Shown here one piece after another: positions 40,730-49,796 of a stretch of 64,000 nucleotides of DNA (the stretch's first letter is position 1; each line of letters begins with the position of its first letter). The notes below the pieces were generated by a model. That model saw only the letters and a list, made by a program, of their open reading frames with translations. It searched no databases and was not told the origin of the DNA. The position numbers and the translations under genes are program-made. Source of the DNA: Vibrio penaeicida (GTDB lineage Bacteria; Pseudomonadota; Gammaproteobacteria; Enterobacterales; Vibrionaceae); NCBI RefSeq assembly GCF_030689305.1, contig NZ_JAUYVM010000013.1:1-64000 (forward strand), given 5' to 3'.

Positions 40730-41926
40730 ATGGATTTAAATAACTTATTTAAAACCTCGGCGTCCCCAAAAAAAGCCGTATCCGAGTTTTCCGATTTACT
40801 GGTTTCCGACGACGCAGAGTTTGTTCAGTCGGTAAGGGACTTGTATGCGATAGAAGGGTTTCCACCGCCAATTGAAATGCCGGAATTGACCAGCCAATCC
40901 AACATGAATTTAGGTAAGCAGAAAATCAAACACGTGGTGTTGGATTTTCGTCAGTCGACCAATGTCGTTGAAGAAATCAGCGACATTACTACTAAGTTGG
41001 ATGTTGGTATTCGCATTATTGCCATCAGCAATTCGGATTCCATTCGTTTAAAAAACCGTGTGCAGGCTCTAGGGGCAGACTACGTTTTGTGGGATGAAAA
41101 CCTCCAAGATCTGCTGAATGCCGTGAGCGTATCTGAATCTGCAACCGGATCATTGGTGAATAAAACCCGTGTTGCAAAACGCGTTCTTCTGCTTTCTTGC
41201 AAAGGCGGAATTGGGCTCTCGACCATATCTTCATTGGTGGCGTACGGATTATCTTCCGAAGCGCAATTAAAAACGCTGCTGGTGGATCACGACTCTGGTG
41301 CGTTTACCTCGGATATCTTTCTCGGTATGAAAGGGGTAAAGCCAAGGCACAACAGCATCGAATTGAACCAGAGAGACATAGACAGTGCCATCGCTCAAAC
41401 CTATGTCTCGAAGGTAGACGATAAGCTCGACTACCTGATTCTCGAAAAAACCACCGCTTGTGTCGGAGACCATGCCTCTACACTGCATAACCTTTCCTAT
41501 CAGCTTGAAAGCAATTACAACTTTATTGTGGATTCTGTGCCACTGACGTCTTTTGAAGAAGTGCACGATCAAGACTTGAGTGAAAAATATCACCGTATTT
41601 ACCTGATCTGCGATCCGTCTGTGGCGGCATTGCGCGCCTATAACATTATTAAGAAAAAGATGGGCAAATCGGCTCACCAAGTGTTGTTCATTCAAAATCG
41701 CCCTGCGAAAGACTACATGGTGCCTCTAGAGAACGCGAAAGAACGGGTTAAGCGGAAAGAAGCGCTTTCTTTTGCCTACGAATCGGGCTTGGAAAAGTTA
41801 TTGATTCAGCAGGGAATGAAAGCAGTGATGAAAAGTAAATTCTCTTTGCCAGTCGTTGAAATGGTGAAAGAACTCACCGGAAAAAACATCCGCCCTAAAT
41901 CCAAATTTTCTTTGTTCAAGAAATAA
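40730..41926 (+). CDS. tadZ: Pilus localisation ATPase TadZ/CpaE
   Basis: 398 residues: an N-terminal receiver-like domain (to about residue 135) and a MinD/ParA-type ATPase domain. The deviant Walker A reads LLSCKGGIGLSTISSLVAYG: the signature Lys of KGG is present but the usual Lys before Ser/Thr is Leu, so nucleotide handling may be unusual. The switch region is LLVDHDSGAFTSDIFLGMKG and FIVDSVPLTS is Walker B-like. TadZ proteins place the Tad machine at the cell pole. Confidence 0.9.
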   Translation: MDLNNLFKTSASPKKAVSEFSDLLVSDDAEFVQSVRDLYAIEGFPPPIEMPELTSQSNMNLGKQKIKHVVLDFRQSTNVVEEISDITTKLDVGIRIIAISNSDSIRLKNRVQALGADYVLWDENLQDLLNAVSVSESATGSLVNKTRVAKRVLLLSCKGGIGLSTISSLVAYGLSSEAQLKTLLVDHDSGAFTSDIFLGMKGVKPRHNSIELNQRDIDSAIAQTYVSKVDDKLDYLILEKTTACVGDHASTLHNLSYQLESNYNFIVDSVPLTSFEEVHDQDLSEKYHRIYLICDPSVAALRAYNIIKKKMGKSAHQVLFIQNRPAKDYMVPLENAKERVKRKEALSFAYESGLEKLLIQQGMKAVMKSKFSLPVVEMVKELTGKNIRPKSKFSLFKK

Positions 41927-41937
41927 GCGAGGGGTAG

Positions 41938-43203
41938 ATGAGCCAGTTTAATAAAATCTACATAGAGCTAAGAGACGAAATCTTTGATGCGTTAGACGCG
42001 TCAACCTTAGTGGAAATAAGTAACGAAGAGCTGGAAGCCCAGCTTAAAGAAACCGTTAACCTGCTTATCGACAGGCGAGGGTTGCAGGTGTCCAATTCTC
42101 AGCGCATTGAGTTAGTGAAAGCGTTACTTGCAGAGCTAAAAGGGCTGGGACCACTGCAAACCTTGCTCGATAACGATGACATTTCAGACATTATGATCAA
42201 CGGGCCGCACAATATCTTTATCGAGATTGGCGGCAAAGTTCAGAAGTCGCCGATTCAGTTCGTTAACGAAAAACAACTCAGCACCATTGCAAAACGAATT
42301 GCCTCAAATGTAGGGCGTCGAATCGATGAATCCAAGCCGCTTTGTGATGCGCGTTTAGAAGACGGCAGCCGTGTCAATATCGTCATTCCCCCACTTGCGA
42401 TAGACGGCACCTCCATTTCTATCCGTAAATTCAAACAGCATAAAATAAAACTCGAAAACTTGGTGGAATTCGGCGCTCTCTCCATCGAAATGGCAAAGCT
42501 TTTGTCCATTGCCAGCCATTGCAAATGCAATGTGTTGATTTCTGGTGGTACGGGTTCGGGTAAAACCACATTGCTCAACGCACTATCGGGCTACATCGGT
42601 GAAACAGAACGTATCGTCACCATTGAGGATGCGGCGGAACTGCAATTGCAGCAGCCGCATATCGTTCGTCTAGAAACTCGCCAAGCCAGTGTTGAAGGAA
42701 CGGGTGAAATCACCGCTCGCGACTTGGTGATTAACTCCCTGCGTATGCGACCAGACAGGATCATTGTAGGTGAATGCCGTGGCGGTGAGGCGTTTGAAAT
42801 GCTTCAAGCGATGAACACGGGTCACGATGGATCGATGTCGACGCTTCACGCCAACACGCCAAGGGATGCGGTTGCTCGAACAGAAAGCATGGTGATGATG
42901 GCAACGGCAAGTTTACCTATTCAGGCGATCCGACGCACCATTGTGAGCGCGGTGGATTTGATTGTGCAGGTTAAGCGCTTGCACGATGGCAGCAGAAAAG
43001 TGCTCTACATCTCCGAAGTGGTTGGGTTGGAAGGCGATAGCGTGGTGATGGAAGACATCTTCCGGTTCGAGAACAAAGGCACATTGGAAGATGGAAAAAT
43101 CGATGGTGAGTTCCGCTCTCCAGGTTTATCTAAACGTTCTATTGTGTACGAACGAGCGCAGTTTTTCGGCTTAGAGGGCGCATTAGAGGAGCTGTTCTCA
43201 TGA
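41938..43203 (+). CDS. tadA: Tad secretion ATPase TadA/CpaF
   Basis: 421-residue type II/IV secretion ATPase that powers pilus assembly and retraction at the inner-membrane platform. Seen: DDISDIMINGPHNIFIEIGG, Walker A in LISGGTGSGKTTLLNALSG (about residue 200), the Asp box VTIEDAAELQLQQPHIVRLE, Walker B RPDRIIVGECRGGEAFEML and the His box GSMSTLHANTPRDA. All catalytic elements are intact. Overlaps tadB by four bases. Confidence 0.96.
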   Translation: MSQFNKIYIELRDEIFDALDASTLVEISNEELEAQLKETVNLLIDRRGLQVSNSQRIELVKALLAELKGLGPLQTLLDNDDISDIMINGPHNIFIEIGGKVQKSPIQFVNEKQLSTIAKRIASNVGRRIDESKPLCDARLEDGSRVNIVIPPLAIDGTSISIRKFKQHKIKLENLVEFGALSIEMAKLLSIASHCKCNVLISGGTGSGKTTLLNALSGYIGETERIVTIEDAAELQLQQPHIVRLETRQASVEGTGEITARDLVINSLRMRPDRIIVGECRGGEAFEMLQAMNTGHDGSMSTLHANTPRDAVARTESMVMMATASLPIQAIRRTIVSAVDLIVQVKRLHDGSRKVLYISEVVGLEGDSVVMEDIFRFENKGTLEDGKIDGEFRSPGLSKRSIVYERAQFFGLEGALEELFS

Positions 43204-44111
43204 TGTGGTTGTTCGCCATTTGGTGCGTGGTTGCCATTGTGTTTTGGTTCCAACATAAGAAAACCAGCCGAAAAGTGACCGCACTTATCGATCAAGAAAC
43301 AGAGTTCGATGGGATAGAAGGTGTCAAAACGGTCATCGATATGGATCGGTTTGAAACCAGTGTTTGGATCCAAGTGAAGTTCATCTTCAAGAAGCTGAAA
43401 AAACTGTTGGAACCCAATATACCTAAAAAAATAGTGCTGTTTTTGCTGATCAGTGGAGCACTTATTTATGCGGTTAACTTGTTCTTATTCAGCCAAGATT
43501 TTCTGGTCTGTTTAGCGATAGGGCAGCCTATTTTGTTCATCGTATTTCTGTTCAAACTCAGTGACATTAAAGAAGAAAAATTCAAAAGTGACTTTCCAGA
43601 CGCGCTGAATATTTTGTCGGGTGCCATCGCTGCTGGGCAAAGTATCATTCACGCATTTGAGTACGTGGGCGAAAAGCTGGATAACGAAGTAGGGCGTGAA
43701 TTCAAATTCATGGCAGAACGCTTACTGATTGGTGAAGACCCAGACGATGTATTGTCACGCAGCGCGACCACCTTCCCATACGTGGAGTACTTCTTTTTTA
43801 TTTCGACCATTCGAATCAACCTGAGCCGAGGCGGTCAGCTTAAAAACGTGATCAACAAAATCAACCGAATCATGTTTGAATCACGAGCGATGGAAAAAAA
43901 GAAAAATGCTTTAACGTCTGAAGCGCGATCTTCAGCAAAAATAGTGGCGTGCTTGCCGATCATTTTTCTTCTCATTCTGAGATTCACCAGCCCAGAAAAC
44001 TATAACTTCGTAATGTTTGAAGAAGGTGGAAAACCCATTTTTTATTACGTTCTGATCAGTGAGTTTATTGGCTTTTTCTGTATCTCCATGATTTTGCGTG
44101 GAGTGAACTGA
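43200..44111 (+). CDS. tadB: Tad inner-membrane platform protein TadB
   Basis: 303 residues with membrane helices at the N-terminus, near residues 80-115 and at the C-terminus, and a cytoplasmic T2SSF domain (FPDALNILSGAIAAGQSIIH, LSRSATTFPYVEYFFFISTI, RINLSRGGQLKNVINKINRI). Polytopic platform protein homologous to GspF/PilC half-domains. Coupled with tadA and tadC by start/stop overlaps. Confidence 0.93.
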   Translation: MMWLFAIWCVVAIVFWFQHKKTSRKVTALIDQETEFDGIEGVKTVIDMDRFETSVWIQVKFIFKKLKKLLEPNIPKKIVLFLLISGALIYAVNLFLFSQDFLVCLAIGQPILFIVFLFKLSDIKEEKFKSDFPDALNILSGAIAAGQSIIHAFEYVGEKLDNEVGREFKFMAERLLIGEDPDDVLSRSATTFPYVEYFFFISTIRINLSRGGQLKNVINKINRIMFESRAMEKKKNALTSEARSSAKIVACLPIIFLLILRFTSPENYNFVMFEEGGKPIFYYVLISEFIGFFCISMILRGVN

Positions 44112-44983
44112 TGGATCTACGCACCACTATTTTCTTAGCTTTCGCGCTTGCTGTCTCCCTTATCTTTGCTTGGTTTCTTATCAAGATGTGGGATTCGTTG
44201 GTTGCTAAGTTCTATACCAGTCAAATCATCGGTTCGACCAAAGAAGAAAAACGGCAATTGGCGATCATGAATCGGTTGGTGGAAGCATTCAGTTTCAACC
44301 ATGAAGAAAACCGACAAAAACTGATTGCCGCAGGGATTTACAATGAGTTTGTCGCCAAAAGTTACTACCTGTTTAAGTTCATTCCGTTTCTATTGGTGTT
44401 TTTAAGCACGCTTTACGGGTTCTTTATTGGGGACCTCGATTTTGCTGAATTCTTCATGATAGCGGGGGTGGCTTTAGTTCTATTTTTGATTGGACCGGAT
44501 ACCTATGTGGCGGCACGAGCGAAAAAAAACGTCAAGCACATTAGTTCACGATTGCCGTTTTTACTTGATCTGATGAATGTCTGTGTTCACACCGGCATGA
44601 CCATCGAGTCTACCTTGGAATTCCTGAGTAACGAAATCGCAACGGTGGATGAAAATTTGGCTTTTGTGTTAAGGCGTACCACCGAGCGAGCAAGGGTGGT
44701 AGGGCTGGAAAAGGCGTTGGCGGAGTTTTATGACATTGTTCCTACAACCGAAGCGCAGAGTTTTGTAATGACACTGACTCAGAGTTTGCAGTATGGCTCG
44801 TCTGTCGGACCGGTACTCGCGACATTGGCAACAGACATACGTGAAATCAACATGATGGATCTCGAAGAAAAGATAGGAAAAATGGGTGCCAAAATGTCCA
44901 TACCACTTATCACGTTCATCATGGTTCCCATTGTTGTGCTGATTGCTGCCCCTGGAATTTTAAGGATGTTTTCAAATGGCTAA
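44111..44983 (+). CDS. tadC: Tad inner-membrane platform protein TadC
   Basis: 290 residues with helices at about 5-24, 90-110, 112-130 and 265-285. T2SSF domain features are LPFLLDLMNVCVHTGMTIES and SFVMTLTQSLQYGSSVGPVL, ending in an IGKMGAKMSIPLITFIMVPI segment. Partner of TadB. Overlaps tadB by one base and tadD by eight. Confidence 0.93.
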   Translation: MDLRTTIFLAFALAVSLIFAWFLIKMWDSLVAKFYTSQIIGSTKEEKRQLAIMNRLVEAFSFNHEENRQKLIAAGIYNEFVAKSYYLFKFIPFLLVFLSTLYGFFIGDLDFAEFFMIAGVALVLFLIGPDTYVAARAKKNVKHISSRLPFLLDLMNVCVHTGMTIESTLEFLSNEIATVDENLAFVLRRTTERARVVGLEKALAEFYDIVPTTEAQSFVMTLTQSLQYGSSVGPVLATLATDIREINMMDLEEKIGKMGAKMSIPLITFIMVPIVVLIAAPGILRMFSNG

Positions 44984-46163
44984 TGAAAGACGGGCTATCA
45001 AATTTTGGACCAATGTAAAGTGCGCTTTATTACTCTCACTTGCTTTAACTGGCTGTGCGTCCACCAACGGTGAGTTGGATACCAAAGAGGACTTGTTGTT
45101 GAGAACCAACGACAAGACGCAACTGGTGGAGTTTTATAAAGCCAATATTAAAGAAAATGACGAATTCAAAATCAAGCTAGTGAATGTGTATATCGACTTG
45201 AAAGACACGTCTTCAGCGGAGCTTTATCTCAATACGTTCGATGAGTCTGAAAAAGACGAGCCTGAAGTGATGCTAGCCAAAGCTGAAATTGCTTACCTGA
45301 AGCGTGGTTTCGCAGAAAGTGAACAGTGGCTAGAGCGTTATCTGGATGAAGGTGGTGACAAATATCAGCATCACATTCTTATGGGAAAAATCAAAGCTCA
45401 ACAGAGGCAATACGGGGCGGCAATTGAGTATTTTGAACAGAGTAGAAAGCTCGGAGCGTCGGATAGAGAAGCGAAAAATAGCATTGCCGTTGTGAACCTC
45501 ATGCAGGGGCAATACGAAGATGCGATGACCATGCTTTACGACTTATATCTCGATCAACCAAACGATGAAAAAGTGCGTTCAAATTTAATCTTGGCATCTG
45601 TGAATGCGAACCGACCGGATATTGCCTTAGATGCACTTCGAGAAAAATACCCTGAAGAAGAGGCAAGAACGCAACTGACCAAATTGATGAAATCGGTGAA
45701 AAAGAAACCTGCGCCCAAAATGGTTCGCTCGTCTTCCGCCAAGACTCAAACTCGTTCAACCAGCGCCGCAACTCGGCCTGTCAATCAATCGCGTTATGCG
45801 GAGGAAAGTGCGGTGTATAAACCACAAACCCAACTACAAACTGCCGCTATGGCGGTCGACCACGCTGGAAACCATCAACCAGTCGCTAGCAAGATGGTAT
45901 TCAACCCGCAAAACCTCAAACCTAAAGCACCGTCGATTTACCGAATCCAAGTATTGGCGACGTATAAAGCGATTTCGAGTGAATACCTGAATTATCTGCG
46001 TACGAATTATGGAACAGTTTACGCGTATTCCCATAACCTTTGGAAACGCTACTGCATTGGTGAGTTTAGCTCCATTGAAGAAGCGAAAGCGTACCTAAAC
46101 CGAATGAAGGTGAAAGGGGCGTTTGTTGTGGATTACACAAAAAATCGACACATAGAGCTGTAG
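44976..46163 (+). CDS. tadD: TPR lipoprotein TadD with C-terminal SPOR-like domain
   Basis: 395 residues. Lipoprotein signal (LLLSLALTGCAST, Cys at about residue 27), then TPR-like helices to about residue 235 (GKIKAQQRQYGAAIEYFEQS), a Lys/Ser/Thr-rich linker, and a C-terminal domain (IYRIQVLATYKAISSEYLNY, then IGEFSSIEEAKAYLNRMKVK) that reads as a SPOR peptidoglycan-binding fold. Standard TadD proteins are about 250 aa, so the linker and SPOR-like domain are an extension. It would tether the pilus machine to septal or naked peptidoglycan (inferred). Confidence 0.85.
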   Translation: MANERRAIKFWTNVKCALLLSLALTGCASTNGELDTKEDLLLRTNDKTQLVEFYKANIKENDEFKIKLVNVYIDLKDTSSAELYLNTFDESEKDEPEVMLAKAEIAYLKRGFAESEQWLERYLDEGGDKYQHHILMGKIKAQQRQYGAAIEYFEQSRKLGASDREAKNSIAVVNLMQGQYEDAMTMLYDLYLDQPNDEKVRSNLILASVNANRPDIALDALREKYPEEEARTQLTKLMKSVKKKPAPKMVRSSSAKTQTRSTSAATRPVNQSRYAEESAVYKPQTQLQTAAMAVDHAGNHQPVASKMVFNPQNLKPKAPSIYRIQVLATYKAISSEYLNYLRTNYGTVYAYSHNLWKRYCIGEFSSIEEAKAYLNRMKVKGAFVVDYTKNRHIEL

Positions 46164-46175
46164 GTAATCTTAACT

Positions 46176-46718
46176 ATGTCGATTGGAAAATCACAACTTA
46201 GGAAGCAAAAAGGGGTCATCAGTGTAGAGGCTGCCTTTGGTTTACCGATTTTACTTTTAATGGTGCTGACATGGTTTGAACTGTGTTTGATGGTTTACGC
46301 CATTGCGGTGACTGATCACGCCATCACGCGAGCAGTATCTGATACTAAAAAATTGGGTAGGGCAGATGCCATTAGCACGATCAACTATGACAGAGCCATT
46401 CGGTCTGCGATTCGTCGAAGTGGGGGTATTTTTCTTCCCGCGGTCATTGATAGCCAATCGATTCGGTCTCGTATTCACTACATCGATGGCTATCAAACGC
46501 TCGTCCGTTGCAGTACATCCGTTAGAGAGATTTCATCTTGCTCGGGGGTGTCCTCTGAACCCAAAAACAAAGCGTTAGCACTTTACGAAGTCGCCTTTGA
46601 GTATTCACCTGTTTTTAACTTGCTACTGCCATCCATTGAAATGCGCCGTGAAGTAATGGCAATTCAGGAATATGAGCGATGTACCTTTAAGTTAGGTCAA
46701 GGAGGCTCGTGTGCTTAG
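46176..46718 (+). CDS. tadE: Minor pseudopilin TadE
   Basis: 180 residues. The N-terminal GVISVEAAFGLPILLLMVLT is a TadE-like prepilin segment with the conserved Glu six residues after the Gly and a single hydrophobic helix, followed by a periplasmic globular part with two Cys pairs (VRCSTS/ISSCSG and the C-terminal ERCTF/GGSC). Overlaps tadF by eight bases. Confidence 0.87.
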   Translation: MSIGKSQLRKQKGVISVEAAFGLPILLLMVLTWFELCLMVYAIAVTDHAITRAVSDTKKLGRADAISTINYDRAIRSAIRRSGGIFLPAVIDSQSIRSRIHYIDGYQTLVRCSTSVREISSCSGVSSEPKNKALALYEVAFEYSPVFNLLLPSIEMRREVMAIQEYERCTFKLGQGGSCA

Positions 46719-47277
46719 ACGTTCTTCCAATTCAAATGTGCAGCGCGGCGCTTTTACCATCGAGCTTGCTTTGGTGTTGGTGTTTGTGACGGGCTTTTTT
46801 GTTATGCAGGTGAACTTTCTCGTTGCCACTGCCAAAAAAGGGCAAATGGATCGGCTCGCGTATTCACTCGTGTCAGTGATGTCTGAGCGACGAGAGCTGT
46901 TCCGTGACGAAGGCGACATATGTCGGTATGCAGGGGAATGCGAGCTGCTGGCGGCAGAATTATACGCCGTGGGCATTTCGGCAATGAATCGGATGTCGAA
47001 TCAGTTTGACTCGAATAAATTTGGCATTCGAATTGAGGAGCTGGTGGTTTATCCCGACCGACAAGTTTACGCGATGCGTGAAGTAGGGTGGGTAACAGGG
47101 TGCAGTTTTACTCCGCTAAGAGAAGTGGACAAGATTATCCCAACCACGTCTCGAAACCGTAAGTTGCCCGTTTACAAAGTGTCACTCTGTTACCGCACGC
47201 CCTTTAACCTCTTGGGTGCGAGTAAAGGCGAGCTGCTTAATGTTGTTACGTCTGCCTTTTCGTTTGCGAGGATTTAG
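46711..47277 (+). CDS. tadF: Minor pseudopilin TadF
   Basis: 188 residues starting at a GTG/ATG-type codon that overlaps tadE. QRGAFTIELALVLVFVTGFF is the prepilin-type segment (Gly, Glu at +5, hydrophobic helix). The periplasmic part has Cys pairs at CRYAGEC and at GCSF/LCYR. The GAGG before the next gene lies in its last codons. Identified by operon order and the TadE-like N-terminus. Confidence 0.83.
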   Translation: MLRRSSNSNVQRGAFTIELALVLVFVTGFFVMQVNFLVATAKKGQMDRLAYSLVSVMSERRELFRDEGDICRYAGECELLAAELYAVGISAMNRMSNQFDSNKFGIRIEELVVYPDRQVYAMREVGWVTGCSFTPLREVDKIIPTTSRNRKLPVYKVSLCYRTPFNLLGASKGELLNVVTSAFSFARI

Positions 47278-47279
47278 CT

Positions 47280-48623
47280 ATGTCTATACAGAACATATGT
47301 TCAACGAATCAGCGTTCAAAGAGCCAGCGCTCAATGAAAAGGGGAACGATGAATAAGCAAAAAGGGGCAGCGTTTTTGATTTTCATGTGCTGTCTGCCGT
47401 TTATGTTTGGCATGTTGGCATTGGCAATGCAAACCACGCAACAGTTGCACGCGCACGCCAAGTTAAGTGAGGCGACAGAAGTGGCAAGCCTTGGGTTAAT
47501 TTCATCTTCTACCGGAAATAATGCCCCGGACACGGAGCTGGCGTCTCGAATCGTCAATCATTATATGCCGTTTAACGACGGTGACGTAGCAGTATCGATT
47601 GTCGATACGCGCTGCGATTACGATACAGGGTGTGTGCAGGACGCTGGGGAGATTTCTCCTTTTGCCGATTTTGTCGTGACGGCGACAACCGAACACAACT
47701 CTTGGATCAGCTACAGCAGTTTGGGCCTAAAACCAAAATTTAAGATTTCTGGTGCGTCGACAAGCCGAAAGTACCTACCTAAGCCGGTAGATATCTATTT
47801 TGTTGTCGATTTTAGTGGGTCAATGAATGAACGCTTTTCAGCAAGCCCAGGGCGAGGCAGTAAACTCGCCACAGTGAAAAATACCATTAATTTAATATTG
47901 GATGACCTTGAAAACTTCAACCGATTCAATAGCCATAAAAGCCGCGTTGCTCTTGTGGGGTACAACCACTTCAACTATCAAAAAATCAATGGTAGACGCG
48001 AAGTGTTCGAACATGTGGTTTTACAAAGAGTGAACGATTCAATTGTCCATCGTAACGACAAAAAAAATCCCCTAATTATCAGTCCCGAGCTTGAACGACA
48101 TAACTATCGCCCGAGGCGACTGTTCCACGATATTGATCTAACCGACGATTACAGCGGGTTCAGCAATGAGTTTAAAGCGTTTAAAGCGGGTGGCTTTACT
48201 CATTCATGGCAGGGTTTACTCCGTGTGGCCGAACTCTCGAATAGCCAAGAAGAGTACAACCCTCAACAAGTTATCATCGTCCTATCCGATGGTGAGGATA
48301 CCGAGAGGCCTTGGGCAATTCATAGCCCAGATGGCAGCTGGCGGAAAACACGGATACTCAAAGAGTTCACAAAATATGGGCTCTGCAGAAACATGGTGTC
48401 GGATTTAGAAAGCAAGACAGACCGCTTTGGGGAACCTATTTCTGTCACCTTTGGTGTGATAGGTATCGATTTTGAAATGAACCAAGCTGTGAATGGCTTT
48501 TTTGATTGCGTGGGGGAAGACAACGTCCTTCATGCCAAAAATGGTAGCGATGTTTATAAGCATATTTTAAACCTGTTGAATGAAGAGACAGGGCGACTGA
48601 AAGGAAATGAGGGCTCACTATGA
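47280..48623 (+). CDS. tadG: TadG: pilus-associated von Willebrand factor A protein
   Basis: 447 residues. A basic leader and QKGAAFLIFMCCLPFMFGML form an N-terminal membrane anchor; from about residue 170 a VWA domain follows with MIDAS motif VDFSGSMNE and later VIIVLSDGEDTERPW. VWA-bearing TadG proteins are thought to anchor the Flp fibre or bind surfaces. GAGG eight bases before ATG 47280 supports that start; ATG 47349 is also possible and gives a more usual leader. Overlaps the OmpA-like gene by four bases. Confidence 0.88.
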   Translation: MSIQNICSTNQRSKSQRSMKRGTMNKQKGAAFLIFMCCLPFMFGMLALAMQTTQQLHAHAKLSEATEVASLGLISSSTGNNAPDTELASRIVNHYMPFNDGDVAVSIVDTRCDYDTGCVQDAGEISPFADFVVTATTEHNSWISYSSLGLKPKFKISGASTSRKYLPKPVDIYFVVDFSGSMNERFSASPGRGSKLATVKNTINLILDDLENFNRFNSHKSRVALVGYNHFNYQKINGRREVFEHVVLQRVNDSIVHRNDKKNPLIISPELERHNYRPRRLFHDIDLTDDYSGFSNEFKAFKAGGFTHSWQGLLRVAELSNSQEEYNPQQVIIVLSDGEDTERPWAIHSPDGSWRKTRILKEFTKYGLCRNMVSDLESKTDRFGEPISVTFGVIGIDFEMNQAVNGFFDCVGEDNVLHAKNGSDVYKHILNLLNEETGRLKGNEGSL

Positions 48624-49189
48624 GAGTAATGGCGTTTGGCGTACTTTTGCTGTTATCAGGGCAAGCCGCAGCGAATTGTTTGGCGGAAGAAAATGTATAT
48701 TTAAAAACGACTCGTGTGCTAGCGAACAATCACTTGGGCACGCAGCAATCGGGTCAATTACTTAGTCATCACGTTACGCAACCAGAAAAACCGGTGTTCG
48801 TGAGTGAAGATAGCGTTACGGAACAATTTTCGGTGAGCGATGAGTGTATTTATGACCGCATTTCCCAGACATTGGTTTTGAATTACGCCTTCGACAAAGA
48901 CAAACTCAGTGACGAACATAAACACATATTATTGGACTACATCAATTTGTTGGATAGCAGTGTTTCCATTGCTGTAGAAGGACACGCTGATGAAGTCGGC
49001 ACGGACGAATACAACAAAGGGTTATCACAACGACGCGCGCGAAACGTTGCGACTTTCTTAAAGAAAACCTTCGGAAAAGAAAAGCAGGTAGATTTGCGTG
49101 CTTACGGCGAAACAGCGCCAATATGTGAACAAATAGAGAACAAAGTGAAAGGGTGCAACCGTCGTGTCGTATTAACCGTTCAGACTTGA
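48620..49189 (+). CDS. OmpA-family peptidoglycan-binding protein of the Tad operon
   Basis: 189 residues. Sec signal peptide (to about AAA at residue 17) and a C-terminal OmpA domain (residues about 85-185) with VAVEGHADEVGTDEYNKGLS and RRARNVATFL, the mDAP-binding NxxLSxxRA-type motif. Two Cys pairs are likely oxidised in the periplasm. Last gene of the Tad operon; vibrio tad loci often end with such a protein, which would tie the apparatus to the cell wall. Confidence 0.9.
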   Translation: MRVMAFGVLLLLSGQAAANCLAEENVYLKTTRVLANNHLGTQQSGQLLSHHVTQPEKPVFVSEDSVTEQFSVSDECIYDRISQTLVLNYAFDKDKLSDEHKHILLDYINLLDSSVSIAVEGHADEVGTDEYNKGLSQRRARNVATFLKKTFGKEKQVDLRAYGETAPICEQIENKVKGCNRRVVLTVQT

Positions 49190-49244
49190 ACTAGGATGAA
49201 CCCCAAATTTGAGCTTCGAACATTTCAGATGCGCAGTTAACGCA

Positions 49245-49592
49245 TCAATCAACGTCTTCTTCTAGAATTTCGATCACTTCAGATGAAGAGCGTTCATGCC
49301 CAATAAGAAACAGAGCAAGGAACGCTTCTGTTTTCATATTCGAGTCACCTTCTTCCTCAACAATGGTACGAATCTTATCTCGTAGCATTGAGATCTCATG
49401 CTCGACAAAACCGCGACCTTCTTCATCGCCGCCTTGGTCAGCAGGCTGATGGTCGAAATGTAAGAACAGAAGATCGTCATCAAGCTTGGTTGTGAGTAAA
49501 CGTTCTGGTAACCACTCTTCTCCCGTCACAACTTGGGGATCGTTGTTATCGGAGAATTTACTTAATATTTGCAATAATTCAGATACTTTCAC
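49245..49592 (-). CDS. Hypothetical acidic protein (115 aa)
   Basis: Unrecognised soluble acidic protein. It starts at GTG 49592 (MKVSELLQILSKFSDNNDPQ) and contains LDDDLLFLHFDHQPADQGGD and an all-helical C-terminal half ending EILEEDVD. No signal peptide or membrane segment. The Shine-Dalgarno is weak. It lies alone between the Tad operon (convergent) and the ompV-like gene (divergent). It looks like a conserved Vibrionaceae protein, but I cannot name the family. Confidence 0.65.
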   Translation of the reverse strand: MKVSELLQILSKFSDNNDPQVVTGEEWLPERLLTTKLDDDLLFLHFDHQPADQGGDEEGRGFVEHEISMLRDKIRTIVEEEGDSNMKTEAFLALFLIGHERSSSEVIEILEEDVD

Positions 49593-49796
49593 AATGATTC
49601 GTTATACTGTACGCCTCTACTAAGTGTAGCGGCAATTTTGCGTGAATCTTAAAGTAATTTCTCTGATTTTACTACGATTGTTGACCAGTAACTCAATAAA
49701 ACTCTAAGTCAGAGTGATTAAACGCTGGATCTAGCATCTTAAGGTTACCCAGGTACAAATGTTCAATGTTTTAATAAATTGAGGTGCTCGATTTCT

